From assembly GCF_000092425.1 (NCBI RefSeq), contig NC_014221.1, positions 2,361,001 to 2,425,000 on the forward strand: a stretch of DNA of 64,000 nt, in the 5' to 3' direction. The notes below the pieces were generated by a model. That model was not told the origin of the DNA. It did not search any database and saw only the letters and a list, made by a program, of their open reading frames with translations. Of the stretch, positions 17,832 through 26,641 are shown one piece after another (within the stretch, counting starts at the first letter, position 1; every line of letters starts with the position of its first letter). Origin of the DNA: Truepera radiovictrix DSM 17093. GTDB lineage: Bacteria; Deinococcota; Deinococci; Deinococcales; Trueperaceae. The position numbers were made by a program, and so were the translations under genes.

Positions 17832-18560
17832 ATGACCGGTTTGGGTAAGGCGCCCCCCAAGGGGACGCTCTTCGGCATTATCGGCGCGATGGACGAGGAA
17901 CTCACCCTCCTCCGCGGGGCGTTACAAGACGCCCGTGAGGAACGCGCAGGCGGCTTTACGCTCTTTTCGGGGACCCTCGCCGGCCACGCTGCGCTCCTCG
18001 CGCAGTGCGGCATCGGCAAGGTCAACGCAGGCGCTCTCGCACAAGTGTTGGCGCTCCGGGGGGTTTCACACGTCCTCTTTACCGGCGTCGCCGGTGGGCT
18101 TCAGCCCGGCCTTAAGGTGGGCGACCTCGTCGTCAGCACCGACGCCGTGCAGCACGACGTCGACGTCACCGCGCTCGGCTACCCCGTGGGCACCATACCG
18201 GGCGAAGGGGCCGCGTGGCCGGCCGACGCGCACCTGCTCGAGCTGGCCCTCACGGCGGCCGCCGACCTGGGGGGGGTGCGGGCGGTCGCGGGGCGCGTCG
18301 CTTCGGGCGACCAATTTATCGCCGACCCCGCCAAGGGGCGGTGGCTGCACGAGACGTTCGGCGCAGCTTGCGCCGAGATGGAAGGGGCAGCGGTCGCGCA
18401 GGTGTGCCACAAAGCCGGCGTGCCGTTTGTCATCATCCGTTCGCTCAGCGACAGCGCCGACGAGGGGGCCGAAACCGACTTTCGCACCTTTACCGCCCTC
18501 GCGGCCGAACGCGCCAAGCGGGTCGTCCTCGGCGTTTTGGAGCGCTTTCCGGGGCGCTGA
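17832..18560 (+). CDS. mtnN: 5'-methylthioadenosine/S-adenosylhomocysteine nucleosidase
   Basis: A 242-residue enzyme that cleaves adenine from MTA and SAH, feeding methionine salvage and removing the product inhibitor of methyltransferases. The N-terminus GIIGAMDEELTLL holds the general acid Glu. FTGVAGGLQPGLKVGDLVVS and the ACAEMEGAAVAQV segment are diagnostic. The active-site Asp is in RSLSDSADEGA. The frame opens further upstream, but the ATG at 17832 follows a -10 box by six bases and begins the conserved part after ten residues. Confidence 0.92.
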   Translation: MTGLGKAPPKGTLFGIIGAMDEELTLLRGALQDAREERAGGFTLFSGTLAGHAALLAQCGIGKVNAGALAQVLALRGVSHVLFTGVAGGLQPGLKVGDLVVSTDAVQHDVDVTALGYPVGTIPGEGAAWPADAHLLELALTAAADLGGVRAVAGRVASGDQFIADPAKGRWLHETFGAACAEMEGAAVAQVCHKAGVPFVIIRSLSDSADEGAETDFRTFTALAAERAKRVVLGVLERFPGR

Positions 18561-18612
18561 ACCCAAGGTCGGCCCGCATCCTCGCCTCAAGACGGGGCGC
18601 GACGGGCGCACA

Positions 18613-18645
18613 CGCTGCCGACGGCGCTCGAGTCGTGCGGCAGCG
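18613..18645. repeat. 8-bp inverted repeat downstream of mtnN
   Basis: CGCTGCCG (18613-18620) matches CGGCAGCG (18638-18645) with a 17-base loop. It lies in a 334-base gap (18561-18894) that otherwise holds only the promoter at 18846. There is no T run, so a terminator role is doubtful. Confidence 0.4.
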
Positions 18646-18845
18646 CGTGCCGCGCCGTCACAGTGACGTAGAACACGCCCCTGGTGAGCCCCTACCGCCC
18701 CCACAACCGCAGTGTCGGCACACCGGCGTTTGACGCGACCTGTCGCGCCTGGCCGCCGGAGAACCGCGGTGCTTCGAGAATGCTAGTCTACCGTTTACAA
18801 ATTTGATTCCTGTGATGGAAATTTTGCGGTTATGGCAAGCACGTA

Positions 18846-18874
18846 TTGACAAATGATGATTTTTAGTTTATATT
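18846..18874 (+). promoter_or_regulatory. near-consensus sigma-70 promoter
   Basis: TTGACA (18846-18851) and TATATT (18869-18874) are 17 bases apart, in an AT-rich patch unusual for this window. It drives the small ORF at 18895 and the DUF4097/DUF2089 genes. Confidence 0.82.
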
Positions 18875-18889
18875 CCTCCCATCGGGAGG
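18875..18889. promoter_or_regulatory. palindrome overlapping start site and ribosome site
   Basis: CCTCCC and GGGAGG flank ATC in a perfect 15-base dyad right after the -10 box. The right arm is the Shine-Dalgarno of the next gene, and TTTTT follows. It could be an operator at +1, or a hairpin hiding the ribosome site if transcription starts early enough. Confidence 0.45.
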
Positions 18890-18894
18890 TTTTT

Positions 18895-19095
18895 ATGGAG
18901 AGCTATGGCAGGCTGAGCTCCGCGTTAGGCGACGCCCACGACAAACTCGCGCGCTACCGCGAGGAGGCGGCGCGCGCCCACCTCCTCCCCCGCAGGGCGC
19001 TCCGCAGCCGCGTCGCCCACCGCCTCTACCGCCTCGCGGCGTGGCTCGAGCCCGCCCCCAACCCTTCAGCACCGCACGCTCCGAAGGCCACGTAA
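18895..19095 (+). CDS. small basic protein of unknown function
   Basis: A 66-residue Arg/Ala-rich protein starting MESYGRLSSALGDAHDKLAR. It looks helical and ends in a Pro-rich tail. I recognise no family. The ATG at 18895 has GGGAGG at 18884-18889. It is first behind the strongest promoter in this part of the window and lies 47 bases before the DUF4097 gene, so it is probably co-transcribed with it. Confidence 0.65.
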   Translation: MESYGRLSSALGDAHDKLARYREEAARAHLLPRRALRSRVAHRLYRLAAWLEPAPNPSAPHAPKAT

Positions 19096-19142
19096 ACGCC
19101 GCGTGAAAGCCGCGTTGGACGTCACGCGAAAGGAGACCCACC

Positions 19143-20078
19143 GTGAACGACGCCCCTATCCCCCTTAGCGAACGCGAGCGGATTCAGGCCCTGCTCGACG
19201 CGGGCCGCATCACTCCGGAGGACGCCGATCTGCTCTTTGACGCGCTCGGTGACGGCGACGAAGGGGCGACCGCTGAAAGGGCCGTGAGCGCCGGTAACAA
19301 AAGCCCGACCTCGACAGCGAGAGGTGCCGACACCCCCTCCGGTCCGGCGCATGAGCGCGATGAGACGTCCGGGCCCGCCCCTCACCTCACCCCGACGCCA
19401 CCCCCGGCACCCAATGCCCCACCGCTGCCTCCGGAGGTCAAGGGCGAGCACGCGTCGGGCGTTCGCGGCTGGGTCAAACTCACCGGTGGCTGCGGCGACC
19501 TGCACGTCACCGTCGACCCTGACCTCAAGGCGCCGACGTTTACCGGCGAAGGGGAGGTCGAGCAGCAGGGTCGCGACTACCACCTGCGTACCCCGTTCGA
19601 GTGGAAAAGCAACTGGCTCGCCAAACTGCGCAGCGCCGTCGGCAACCTCGAGGTCCGGCTGCCCGAGGGCTACGGCCTCGACCTCGGGCTCTTCGCGGGC
19701 GACGGCACCATCCAGGGGGTGCGGGCGCTGCGCGGCAAGTTTACCGGCGGCGACCTCACCGTCGAGGGCGCCGAGCACCTCGACCTGAACGTCACGAGCG
19801 GCGACGTGACGATGACGCTGCGCCCCCTGCGGGGGCAGCAGCAGCTGCGCGCGACCTCCGGCGACGTCACCTTGACCTTTCTAGCGGGCTCGGACGTCCT
19901 GGTCTCGGGCAAGGCCACGGCAGGAAGCGTCGACCTGCCGCAGGGCTTTACCCGCGGGCGCGGGTTCGGCACGGCCGAGTTCTCGGGCGTCCTCGGCGAG
20001 GGCCGCGCCAAGCTCGAGCTGCGCCTGATCGCGGGGAGCGCCACCCTCCGCGCCGAAAGGCCGCAGAGCTCCCGATGA
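19143..20078 (+). CDS. DUF4097-type beta-repeat protein with N-terminal SHOCT-like helix pair
   Basis: A 311-residue protein. The first 40 residues (ERIQALLDAGRITPEDADLLFDAL) are a short helical SHOCT-like motif. A Pro/Ala-rich linker follows to about residue 100. The rest consists of repeated short strands such as LTVEGAEHLDLNVTSGDVTMTL and LRATSGDVTLTF, the DUF4097 pattern of a stacked beta solenoid. There is no signal peptide. The stop overlaps the DUF2089 start (ATGA), so the two are translated together. Relatives are often found beside envelope-stress or anti-sigma-like regulators; the exact role is unknown. Confidence 0.75.
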   Translation: MNDAPIPLSERERIQALLDAGRITPEDADLLFDALGDGDEGATAERAVSAGNKSPTSTARGADTPSGPAHERDETSGPAPHLTPTPPPAPNAPPLPPEVKGEHASGVRGWVKLTGGCGDLHVTVDPDLKAPTFTGEGEVEQQGRDYHLRTPFEWKSNWLAKLRSAVGNLEVRLPEGYGLDLGLFAGDGTIQGVRALRGKFTGGDLTVEGAEHLDLNVTSGDVTMTLRPLRGQQQLRATSGDVTLTFLAGSDVLVSGKATAGSVDLPQGFTRGRGFGTAEFSGVLGEGRAKLELRLIAGSATLRAERPQSSR

Positions 20079-20470
20079 GCCCCGCTCCCGACGCCAAACC
20101 CCTCCCAATGCCGACGCGCTGCCCCGTCACGGGGCAACCCTTGGAGGTGACGCGCCTCGAGTGTCCCGAGAGCGGCGTGACGATCGAGGGGCGCTTCGTC
20201 CCCAACGAGTTCGCGCTCCTTAACGGCGAGCAGCTCGAGTTTCTGCGGCTCTTCGTGCGGGTGCGGGGCAACCTTAAAGAGGTCGAGCGTCTCTCGGGCG
20301 TCTCGTACCCGACGGTGCGGCTGCGGCTCGAGGCGACCTTGCGGGCTCTTGGCTACGAGCCCGCCAACACCGCGGCGGGCGACACCCGTGAGGAGGTGCT
20401 GAGCGCCCTCGAGCGCGGCGACATCAGCGCCGCCGAGGCCGCCAAACGCCTGCGAGCGGTTCGCCGCTAG
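20075..20470 (+). CDS. DUF2089-family protein, probable transcriptional regulator
   Basis: A 131-residue protein of the DUF2089 type. The N-terminus has two cysteine motifs, CPVTGQPLEVTRLECPESG, like a reduced zinc ribbon with only two cysteines left. A helical region (FLRLFVRVRGNLKEVERLSGVSYPTVRLRLEATLRAL) looks like a helix-turn-helix. The C-terminal helix pair (REEVLSALERGDISAAEAAKRLRAVRR) resembles the SHOCT-like motif of the preceding protein. The ATG at 20075 overlaps the upstream stop. Confidence 0.78.
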   Translation: MSPAPDAKPLPMPTRCPVTGQPLEVTRLECPESGVTIEGRFVPNEFALLNGEQLEFLRLFVRVRGNLKEVERLSGVSYPTVRLRLEATLRALGYEPANTAAGDTREEVLSALERGDISAAEAAKRLRAVRR

Positions 20471-20601
20471 CCAGCAGACCGCACCGCAAGGGGTCAAAAC
20501 GACCCCACGAGGCCTCACAGGGCGCCAAGTTGCTCGAGGCCGTTGTGACGAGCTCGCGGAGGAAGCCGAGGACGCACGACGCCGCGGCGGCGCTGCAGGG
20601 T

Positions 20602-20651
20602 CTATTGTAAGTGCAGGTACTTTCACACCCTGCACCCGTTCTCCACAATAG
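20602..20651. repeat. nested inverted repeats
   Basis: CTATTGT (20602-20608) matches ACAATAG (20645-20651). Inside, GTGCAGG (20611-20617) matches CCTGCAC (20629-20635). The two stems would stack into one long imperfect hairpin. It sits in the 301-base gap 20471-20771, which holds no other gene. It may be a terminator-like RNA structure, a regulatory dyad or a small RNA. Confidence 0.5.
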
Positions 20652-20771
20652 GATGAGCCAGCGGGGGCTTTTTACGCATTACCCCCCTTTTCGGCCTGAC
20701 ACATCTGGCATAAAGCGGCCTTAACCTTTTGCGCCTGCCTCCGGGTGGCGCACGAGAAACGGAGACCTGAA

Positions 20772-21317
20772 GTGGCTAACGACTACAACCGCTACAACAA
20801 AGACAAGGACAGAAACCAGAAAAAAGAGGAGCTCAAAGACGCCGCCAAAGACACGGCGCAGGACCTCAAGAACAAGGCGAACGAGGTGCAGCAGGAGGTC
20901 AAGGAGCGCGCCGAGGACGTCCGTGAAAAGGTCGCCGAGCGCACCAGCGAGGCGCGCGAGCAGGTACAAGCCCGCGTCGACGACGCCAAACGAGAAGCTG
21001 GGGCGCGCGCCGAACAGGGGTTTGAACAGAACAAGGGCCAGGTCGTCTCGCAGATTAGCAGCGTCGCTCACGCGTTTCGCCGCGCGGGTGAGCAGCTCCG
21101 CGAGGAGAACCAGGGCGAGCTTGCAGGTTACGCCGAACGCATCGCCGATCAGGTCGAGCGCGTTTCGAGCTATATCGAAGGCAAAGGGCTGCGCGGTATC
21201 GCGAGCGACCTCGAATCCCTCGCGCGGCAACGCCCGGGCCTCTTCGTCGGCGGCGCGCTCGTCGTCGGCCTCGTCACCGCGCGGTTTTTGCGCTCGAGCT
21301 CTAGCAGCCGGTCGTAA
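20772..21317 (+). CDS. coiled-coil, C-terminally anchored envelope protein (YtxH/LEA-like)
   Basis: A 181-residue protein. Residues 10-100 are a highly charged Lys/Glu/Ala helix (DTAQDLKNKANEVQQEVKER) of the LEA/YtxH type. One membrane segment near the C-terminus (PGLFVGGALVVGLVTARFL) would anchor it. The GTG at 20772 follows GGAG by seven bases; an upstream in-frame ATG at 20745 lacks one. It is first of three genes whose products all look like inner-membrane stress proteins. Confidence 0.72.
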   Translation: MANDYNRYNKDKDRNQKKEELKDAAKDTAQDLKNKANEVQQEVKERAEDVREKVAERTSEAREQVQARVDDAKREAGARAEQGFEQNKGQVVSQISSVAHAFRRAGEQLREENQGELAGYAERIADQVERVSSYIEGKGLRGIASDLESLARQRPGLFVGGALVVGLVTARFLRSSSSSRS

Positions 21318-21319
21318 CG

Positions 21320-21733
21320 ATGGCGGACGCTAGAACGCGCGAGGTGCGCGAGCGGGACACGCGCCCCCTGGGCGAGCTGCTGTCCAAGCTCGCGAGCGAC
21401 GTCTCGCTGCTAGTCCGTCAAGAGGTCGCGCTGGCCAAAAAGGAGTTTAGCCAGACCCTCGGCCAAGCCGTCGGCGGGGCGGTGGTGCTCATTATCGGGG
21501 CGGTGCTGGCGATCGCGGGGACGCTCGCGCTGCTGGCCGCCCTGATCCTCGCGCTCTCGCTCGTGATGGCCCCCTGGGCGGCGGCGCTCGTCGTGGGTCT
21601 CGGCTTCCTGCTGATCGGCGCCATCTTGGCCGTCATCGGCATTAACCGGCTGAAAAAGCTCCAGCTCGTGCCCGAGCGGACCGCCCGGACGTTGCAAGAA
21701 GACGCCGAGATGGTGCGGGAGAAGGTGCGGTGA
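21320..21733 (+). CDS. phage holin 3-6 family (DUF1469) membrane protein
   Basis: A 137-residue protein with an N-terminal amphipathic part (RPLGELLSKLASDVSLLVRQEVALAKKEF) and two long membrane segments (VVLIIGAVLAIAGTLALLAALI and AALVVGLGFLLIGAILAVIG). This is the DUF1469 arrangement. Despite the name it is a common chromosomal envelope protein, not a sign of prophage. It starts two bases after the previous stop and ends with an overlap into the DUF3618 gene. Confidence 0.82.
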   Translation: MADARTREVRERDTRPLGELLSKLASDVSLLVRQEVALAKKEFSQTLGQAVGGAVVLIIGAVLAIAGTLALLAALILALSLVMAPWAAALVVGLGFLLIGAILAVIGINRLKKLQLVPERTARTLQEDAEMVREKVR

Positions 21734-22335
21734 GCGACCGCTCGTCCGCCCAGCGAGACCCCTACGCCGACAAGAGCGTGCGCGAGATCGAAGAGGAGAT
21801 CGCTCGCACCCGCGAGGCGCTCAGCCGAGACCTCGACGACCTGGGCTGGCACCTGAGCCCCGAACGCTTCGCGGCTCAGGCGCGCGGCGCCGTGCAGCGC
21901 GCGCAGGACGCCGCTCTTAAAAGCACGCACGAACTCTCCGACAAGCTCCTCGAGCGGACGACCGCGAGCGGCGCGGGCCTCGCCCAGACCCTGCAGCACC
22001 ACGCGCTCCCCGTGACGCTCGTGGGGCTCGGCGTCGCCGTGTTGGCCATGGGGGGCGACGAGGCGCATAGAAGGGGCCGGGACGCGCGCACCGTTATGGT
22101 GTCGCCCCAGGGCACCGGCGCTTACCCCGCTACGCCGCAGCGCGCACGCCGAGGGCGCCGCAAGGGCCTCGGCGGGTTGATCGACAGGCGTCCCGTCGCA
22201 GCAGGCGCCGTCACGGTGCTAGCCGGGCTCCTCGTCGGCCTCGCGCTGCCCGCAGAGGAGCGCCAATCCGCCCCCCCGCCCGCCGAACCGCGCCCCTCGC
22301 GGACCTCGCGGGTCGTGCGCGCCCGCCGCGCGTAG
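21730..22335 (+). CDS. DUF3618 domain protein
   Basis: A 201-residue protein. The DUF3618 signature is near the start: SVREIEEEIARTREALSRDLDDLGWHLSPE. A weak membrane segment (LPVTLVGLGVAVLAMGG) follows, and another hydrophobic stretch (VAAGAVTVLAGLLVGLALP) comes near the C-terminus. The GTG at 21730 overlaps the DUF1469 stop. DUF1469 and DUF3618 genes commonly occur as neighbours, which supports a shared envelope role. Confidence 0.8.
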   Translation: MSDRSSAQRDPYADKSVREIEEEIARTREALSRDLDDLGWHLSPERFAAQARGAVQRAQDAALKSTHELSDKLLERTTASGAGLAQTLQHHALPVTLVGLGVAVLAMGGDEAHRRGRDARTVMVSPQGTGAYPATPQRARRGRRKGLGGLIDRRPVAAGAVTVLAGLLVGLALPAEERQSAPPPAEPRPSRTSRVVRARRA

Positions 22336-22389
22336 CGCGGCGTGACCGACCACTCACGACATCCAACCCAACCAGCTCAAGACGTCTTT

Positions 22390-22415
22390 ACGAGGGTGCG
22401 GCGCCGCACCCTCGT
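22390..22415. repeat. perfect 26-bp palindrome without a loop
   Basis: ACGAGGGTGCGGC (22390-22402) is followed at once by its reverse complement (22403-22415). It sits 55 bases after the DUF3618 stop, with no T run on the plus strand. As RNA it is a strong hairpin; as DNA it could be a dimeric-protein site. Confidence 0.6.
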
Positions 22416-22571
22416 GGCCTGCTGGACGCTGCGAGACCGCGCCACGCTCCCTTAAGCGCCAAGCATAGCTGCATAAACACCGGCCAAGCGTCACCGTTAA
22501 AGAGCGCTTGCCGAACGCGTTTTGCCCTGCTGGCCGCGTACCGGGGCGGCGGCCGCCTTATAACTTTGCAG

Positions 22572-22601
22572 TTGACAGCCCTCTATACGCTTACGTATAC
22601 T
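22572..22601 (+). promoter_or_regulatory. promoter of the leucine operon
   Basis: TTGACA (22572-22577) and TATACT (22596-22601) are 18 bases apart. The -10 box ends seven bases before the leader-peptide ATG, so the leader mRNA is essentially leaderless. Confidence 0.8.
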
Positions 22602-22608
22602 TCCCTTG

Positions 22609-22695
22609 ATGGTCTACCGCCCCGCCCCAGACGCCGTACGCGTCACCCTAAGCCTTCTACAGGGTCGCTGCTTCACCGGGGCGGTCGCCGCGTAG
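22609..22695 (+). CDS. leucine leader peptide
   Basis: A 28-codon ORF (ATG 22609, TAG 22693-22695) between the promoter and leuC. Codons 14-17 are CTA AGC CTT CTA, a cluster of three leucines using codons that are rare in this GC-rich genome (CTG and CTC dominate elsewhere). The peptide is otherwise unlike a protein. Position, codon choice and the terminator that follows all fit control of leuCD by leucine-tRNA supply. It has no Shine-Dalgarno and starts seven bases after the -10 box. Confidence 0.72.
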   Translation: MVYRPAPDAVRVTLSLLQGRCFTGAVAA

Positions 22696-22746
22696 CACGT
22701 TCTCGTCTACTCACCTACCCCCCGGAGCCCCCGGGGGTTTTCTTTT
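22616..22746 (+). promoter_or_regulatory. leu attenuator: leu attenuator with mutually exclusive stems
   Basis: Segment 1, ACCGCCCCG (22616-22624), pairs perfectly with segment 2, CGGGGCGGT (22677-22685). Segment 3, CCCCCGG (22719-22725), pairs with segment 4, CCGGGGG (22731-22737), and is followed by a T-rich run to 22746: a terminator. Segment 2 also holds CCGGGG (22676-22681), which can pair with CCCCGG in segment 3 and so block the terminator. The leucine codons lie between segments 1 and 2. Confidence 0.7.
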
Positions 22747-22763
22747 AGCGCGAAAGGGGACGC

Positions 22764-24203
22764 ATGACGCCACAGCCTCGACCGAAAAGCCTGTTCGACA
22801 AGGTGTGGGAAGCGCACACGGTCAAAACGCTCGCCAACGGCCAGACGCAGCTCTTTATCGGCGCCCACCTGATCCACGAGGTGACGAGCCCACAGGCGTT
22901 CGGGATGCTCCGCGACCTGGGGCTCAGCGTCCGTTACCCCGAACGCACCTTCGCCACCGTCGACCACATCGTCCCGACCGACACCCGCGAGGAGCCCTTC
23001 GCCGACCCCTTGGCCGACGAGATGATCCGCGAGCTGCGCAAAAACTGCGCGGCTTACGGCATCACGCTGTTCGACACGGATAGCGGCAAGCAGGGCATCG
23101 TGCACATGGTCGGCCCGGAGCAGGGCATCACCCAGCCCGGGATGACGATCGCCTGCGGCGACTCGCACACCTCGACGCACGGCGCTTTCGGTGCGGTCGC
23201 CTTCGGTATCGGCACCAGCCAGGTGCGCGACGTGCTCGCGACCCAAACGCTCGCCATGAGTAAACCCAAGGTGCGGCGCATCAACGTCGACGGCACCCTG
23301 GGTCCTGGCGTCTACGCCAAAGACGTCATCTTGCATATCATCCGCACCCTCGGCGTCAAGGGCGGCATCGGCTACGCCTACGAGTATGGCGGCAGCGTCT
23401 TTGACGCTATGAGCATGGAGGAGCGGATGACGGTCTGCAACATGTCGATCGAGGGGGGGGCGCGCTGCGGCTACGTCAACCCCGACGAGAAGACCGTTCA
23501 GTACCTCCAGGGCCGCCCCTACGCGCCCGAGGGCGCCGCTTGGGACGAGGCCGTGCAGCGCTGGTTGCACCTCGCTTCGGACGAGGGGTGCGCCTACGAC
23601 GACGTCGTGAATATCCGCGCCGAAGAGATCGCCCCGACGGTCACCTGGGGGATCAACCCCGGCCAGGCGATCTTTATCGGCGAGAACGTACCGCGCGTCG
23701 AGGAGGTGCCGGAGAGCGAACGCGCGAGCGTCGCCGAGGCGCTCGCGCACATGAAGCTGACCCCGGGCGCGCCGATCAAGGGGACGAAGATCGATGTGGC
23801 CTTTTTCGGCAGCTGCACGAACGCCCGCATGTCGGACTTTATCGAGGCGGCGCGCTTTCTCAAGGGGCACAAGGTCGCCCCGGGGGTGAGAGCCATCGCC
23901 GTGCCGGGGTCGCAGGTCGTCAAGTACCAGTGCGAGGAGCTGGGCATCGACCAGGTGTTTAAAGAGGCGGGCTTCGAGTGGCGCGAGGCGGGGTGCAGCA
24001 TGTGCCTGGCGATGAACCCCGACAAGCTCGTCGGCGACCAGCTCTGCGCCTCGAGCAGCAACCGCAACTTTAAAGGGCGGCAGGGGAGCGTCAGGGGGCG
24101 CACCGTCTTGATGAGCCCGGTCATGGTCATGGCGGCGGCGGTGACGGGTGAGGTGAGCGACGCTCGAGAGGTCTTCGGCGTGCGCCAGGAGGCGGTGGCT
24201 TAA
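22764..24203 (+). CDS. leuC: 3-isopropylmalate dehydratase large subunit
   Basis: A 479-residue aconitase-family protein. With LeuD it isomerises 2- to 3-isopropylmalate in leucine synthesis. The 4Fe-4S ligands are the Cys in [12 protein letters not shown] and the two in [11 protein letters not shown]. The N-terminus ([21 protein letters not shown]) and [16 protein letters not shown] are standard. The ATG at 22764 follows AAAGGGG after the attenuator. leuD begins one base after its stop. Confidence 0.96.
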   Translation: MTPQPRPKSLFDKVWEAHTVKTLANGQTQLFIGAHLIHEVTSPQAFGMLRDLGLSVRYPERTFATVDHIVPTDTREEPFADPLADEMIRELRKNCAAYGITLFDTDSGKQGIVHMVGPEQGITQPGMTIACGDSHTSTHGAFGAVAFGIGTSQVRDVLATQTLAMSKPKVRRINVDGTLGPGVYAKDVILHIIRTLGVKGGIGYAYEYGGSVFDAMSMEERMTVCNMSIEGGARCGYVNPDEKTVQYLQGRPYAPEGAAWDEAVQRWLHLASDEGCAYDDVVNIRAEEIAPTVTWGINPGQAIFIGENVPRVEEVPESERASVAEALAHMKLTPGAPIKGTKIDVAFFGSCTNARMSDFIEAARFLKGHKVAPGVRAIAVPGSQVVKYQCEELGIDQVFKEAGFEWREAGCSMCLAMNPDKLVGDQLCASSSNRNFKGRQGSVRGRTVLMSPVMVMAAAVTGEVSDAREVFGVRQEAVA

Positions 24204-24204
24204 G

Positions 24205-24801
24205 ATGGCCTTAGCACCGATTACTAGGGTGACCGGGCGCGGCGTCTTCGTCCCCGGCGACGACATCGACACCGACCGCATCATCCCCGCGCGCTTTATG
24301 AAGTGCGTGACCTTCGACGGGCTCGGGCAGTACATGTTCTACGACGTGCGCTTTCACGAGGACGGCACGCCCAAAGACCACCCCTTAAACGACCCGCGCT
24401 TTGCGGGTGCGAGCGTCCTGTTGTCGGGCGAGAACTTCGGCTGCGGCTCCTCGCGCGAGCACGCGCCGCAGGCGATGTACCGCTTCGGCATCCGCGCGGT
24501 GGTCGCCGAGAGCTTCGCCGAGATCTTTTTCGGCAACAGCGTCACCTTGGGGATGCCCTGCGTCACGGCGACGCGCGCGCAGATCGCCGAGATGGCCCGC
24601 CTCATTGAAACTGACCCGCAGACCCCTGTCACGGTGGACGTGGCGAACAGCACCGTGGCGGTGGGCGAGAGGGTGTTCCCCGTAACGGTCCGCGAGAGCG
24701 CCCGCGAGGCGTTGACGCAGGGGCGCTGGGACCCCATCGCCGAGCTTTTAGAGGCCGACGAGGCGATCCGCCAGACGGCGGCGCGTCTCCCCTACCTGTG
24801 A
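24205..24801 (+). CDS. leuD: 3-isopropylmalate dehydratase small subunit
   Basis: A 198-residue swivel-domain subunit. Key segments are GDDIDTDRIIPARFMK and GENFGCGSSREHAPQAM. Length fits the family. It starts one base after leuC and uses an AGGAGG inside the leuC end. The gene for the next step, leuB, lies about 480 bases further on, behind a gene on the opposite strand. Confidence 0.95.
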   Translation: MALAPITRVTGRGVFVPGDDIDTDRIIPARFMKCVTFDGLGQYMFYDVRFHEDGTPKDHPLNDPRFAGASVLLSGENFGCGSSREHAPQAMYRFGIRAVVAESFAEIFFGNSVTLGMPCVTATRAQIAEMARLIETDPQTPVTVDVANSTVAVGERVFPVTVRESAREALTQGRWDPIAELLEADEAIRQTAARLPYL

Positions 24802-24810
24802 GGCTAGGGG

Positions 24811-26368
<1,558 letters not shown>

Positions 26369-26429
26369 CGAGCCAAGGGGTGGCGCGCAAAGCATCTGTC
26401 CGCGCGCCACCCGACGGCTTCGACCAAGC

Positions 26430-26546
26430 TCAGCGGGGGCGACCCGACCACTCGTCGCGGCTGATGCCCACCTGCTTCAGCGTCCTCGCAAGCGGGTCCC
26501 CACCGATGTGCCCTTTGTGGGGGTTGGGCAGCCTCAAGACTGGCAC
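26430..26546 (-). pseudogene. HicA-like toxin remnant, C-terminal part
   Basis: In the minus-strand frame ending TGA at 26430-26432, the text VPVLRLPNPHKGHIGGDPLARTLKQVGISRDEW resembles the last half of HicA mRNA interferases, whose family ends in a Lys-Gln-Ala-Gly-Ile segment. A TAG lies just upstream in the same frame and no start or antitoxin gene adjoins. I read it as a relic. The match is short and from memory. Confidence 0.35.
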
Positions 26547-26629
26547 GCGCTGCTAGAGGCCATCCCCACAAAACCGGAAGGGGCTGCCGCTTGACGTCCG
26601 TGCTCCCCGTAACGGCTCCCCGAGGGTGC

Positions 26630-26635
26630 TATAAC
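26630..26635 (+). promoter_or_regulatory. -10 box of leaderless promoter, hydrolase-fold lipoprotein
   Basis: TATAAC ends six bases before the ATG at 26642. Confidence 0.45.
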
Positions 26636-26641
26636 GGCCCT

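Noticed and set aside
21320-21733. Phage holin-like protein as a sign of prophage
   Set aside because: The DUF1469 family is a common chromosomal envelope family, and its neighbours are the usual coiled-coil and DUF3618 genes; no other phage genes are present.
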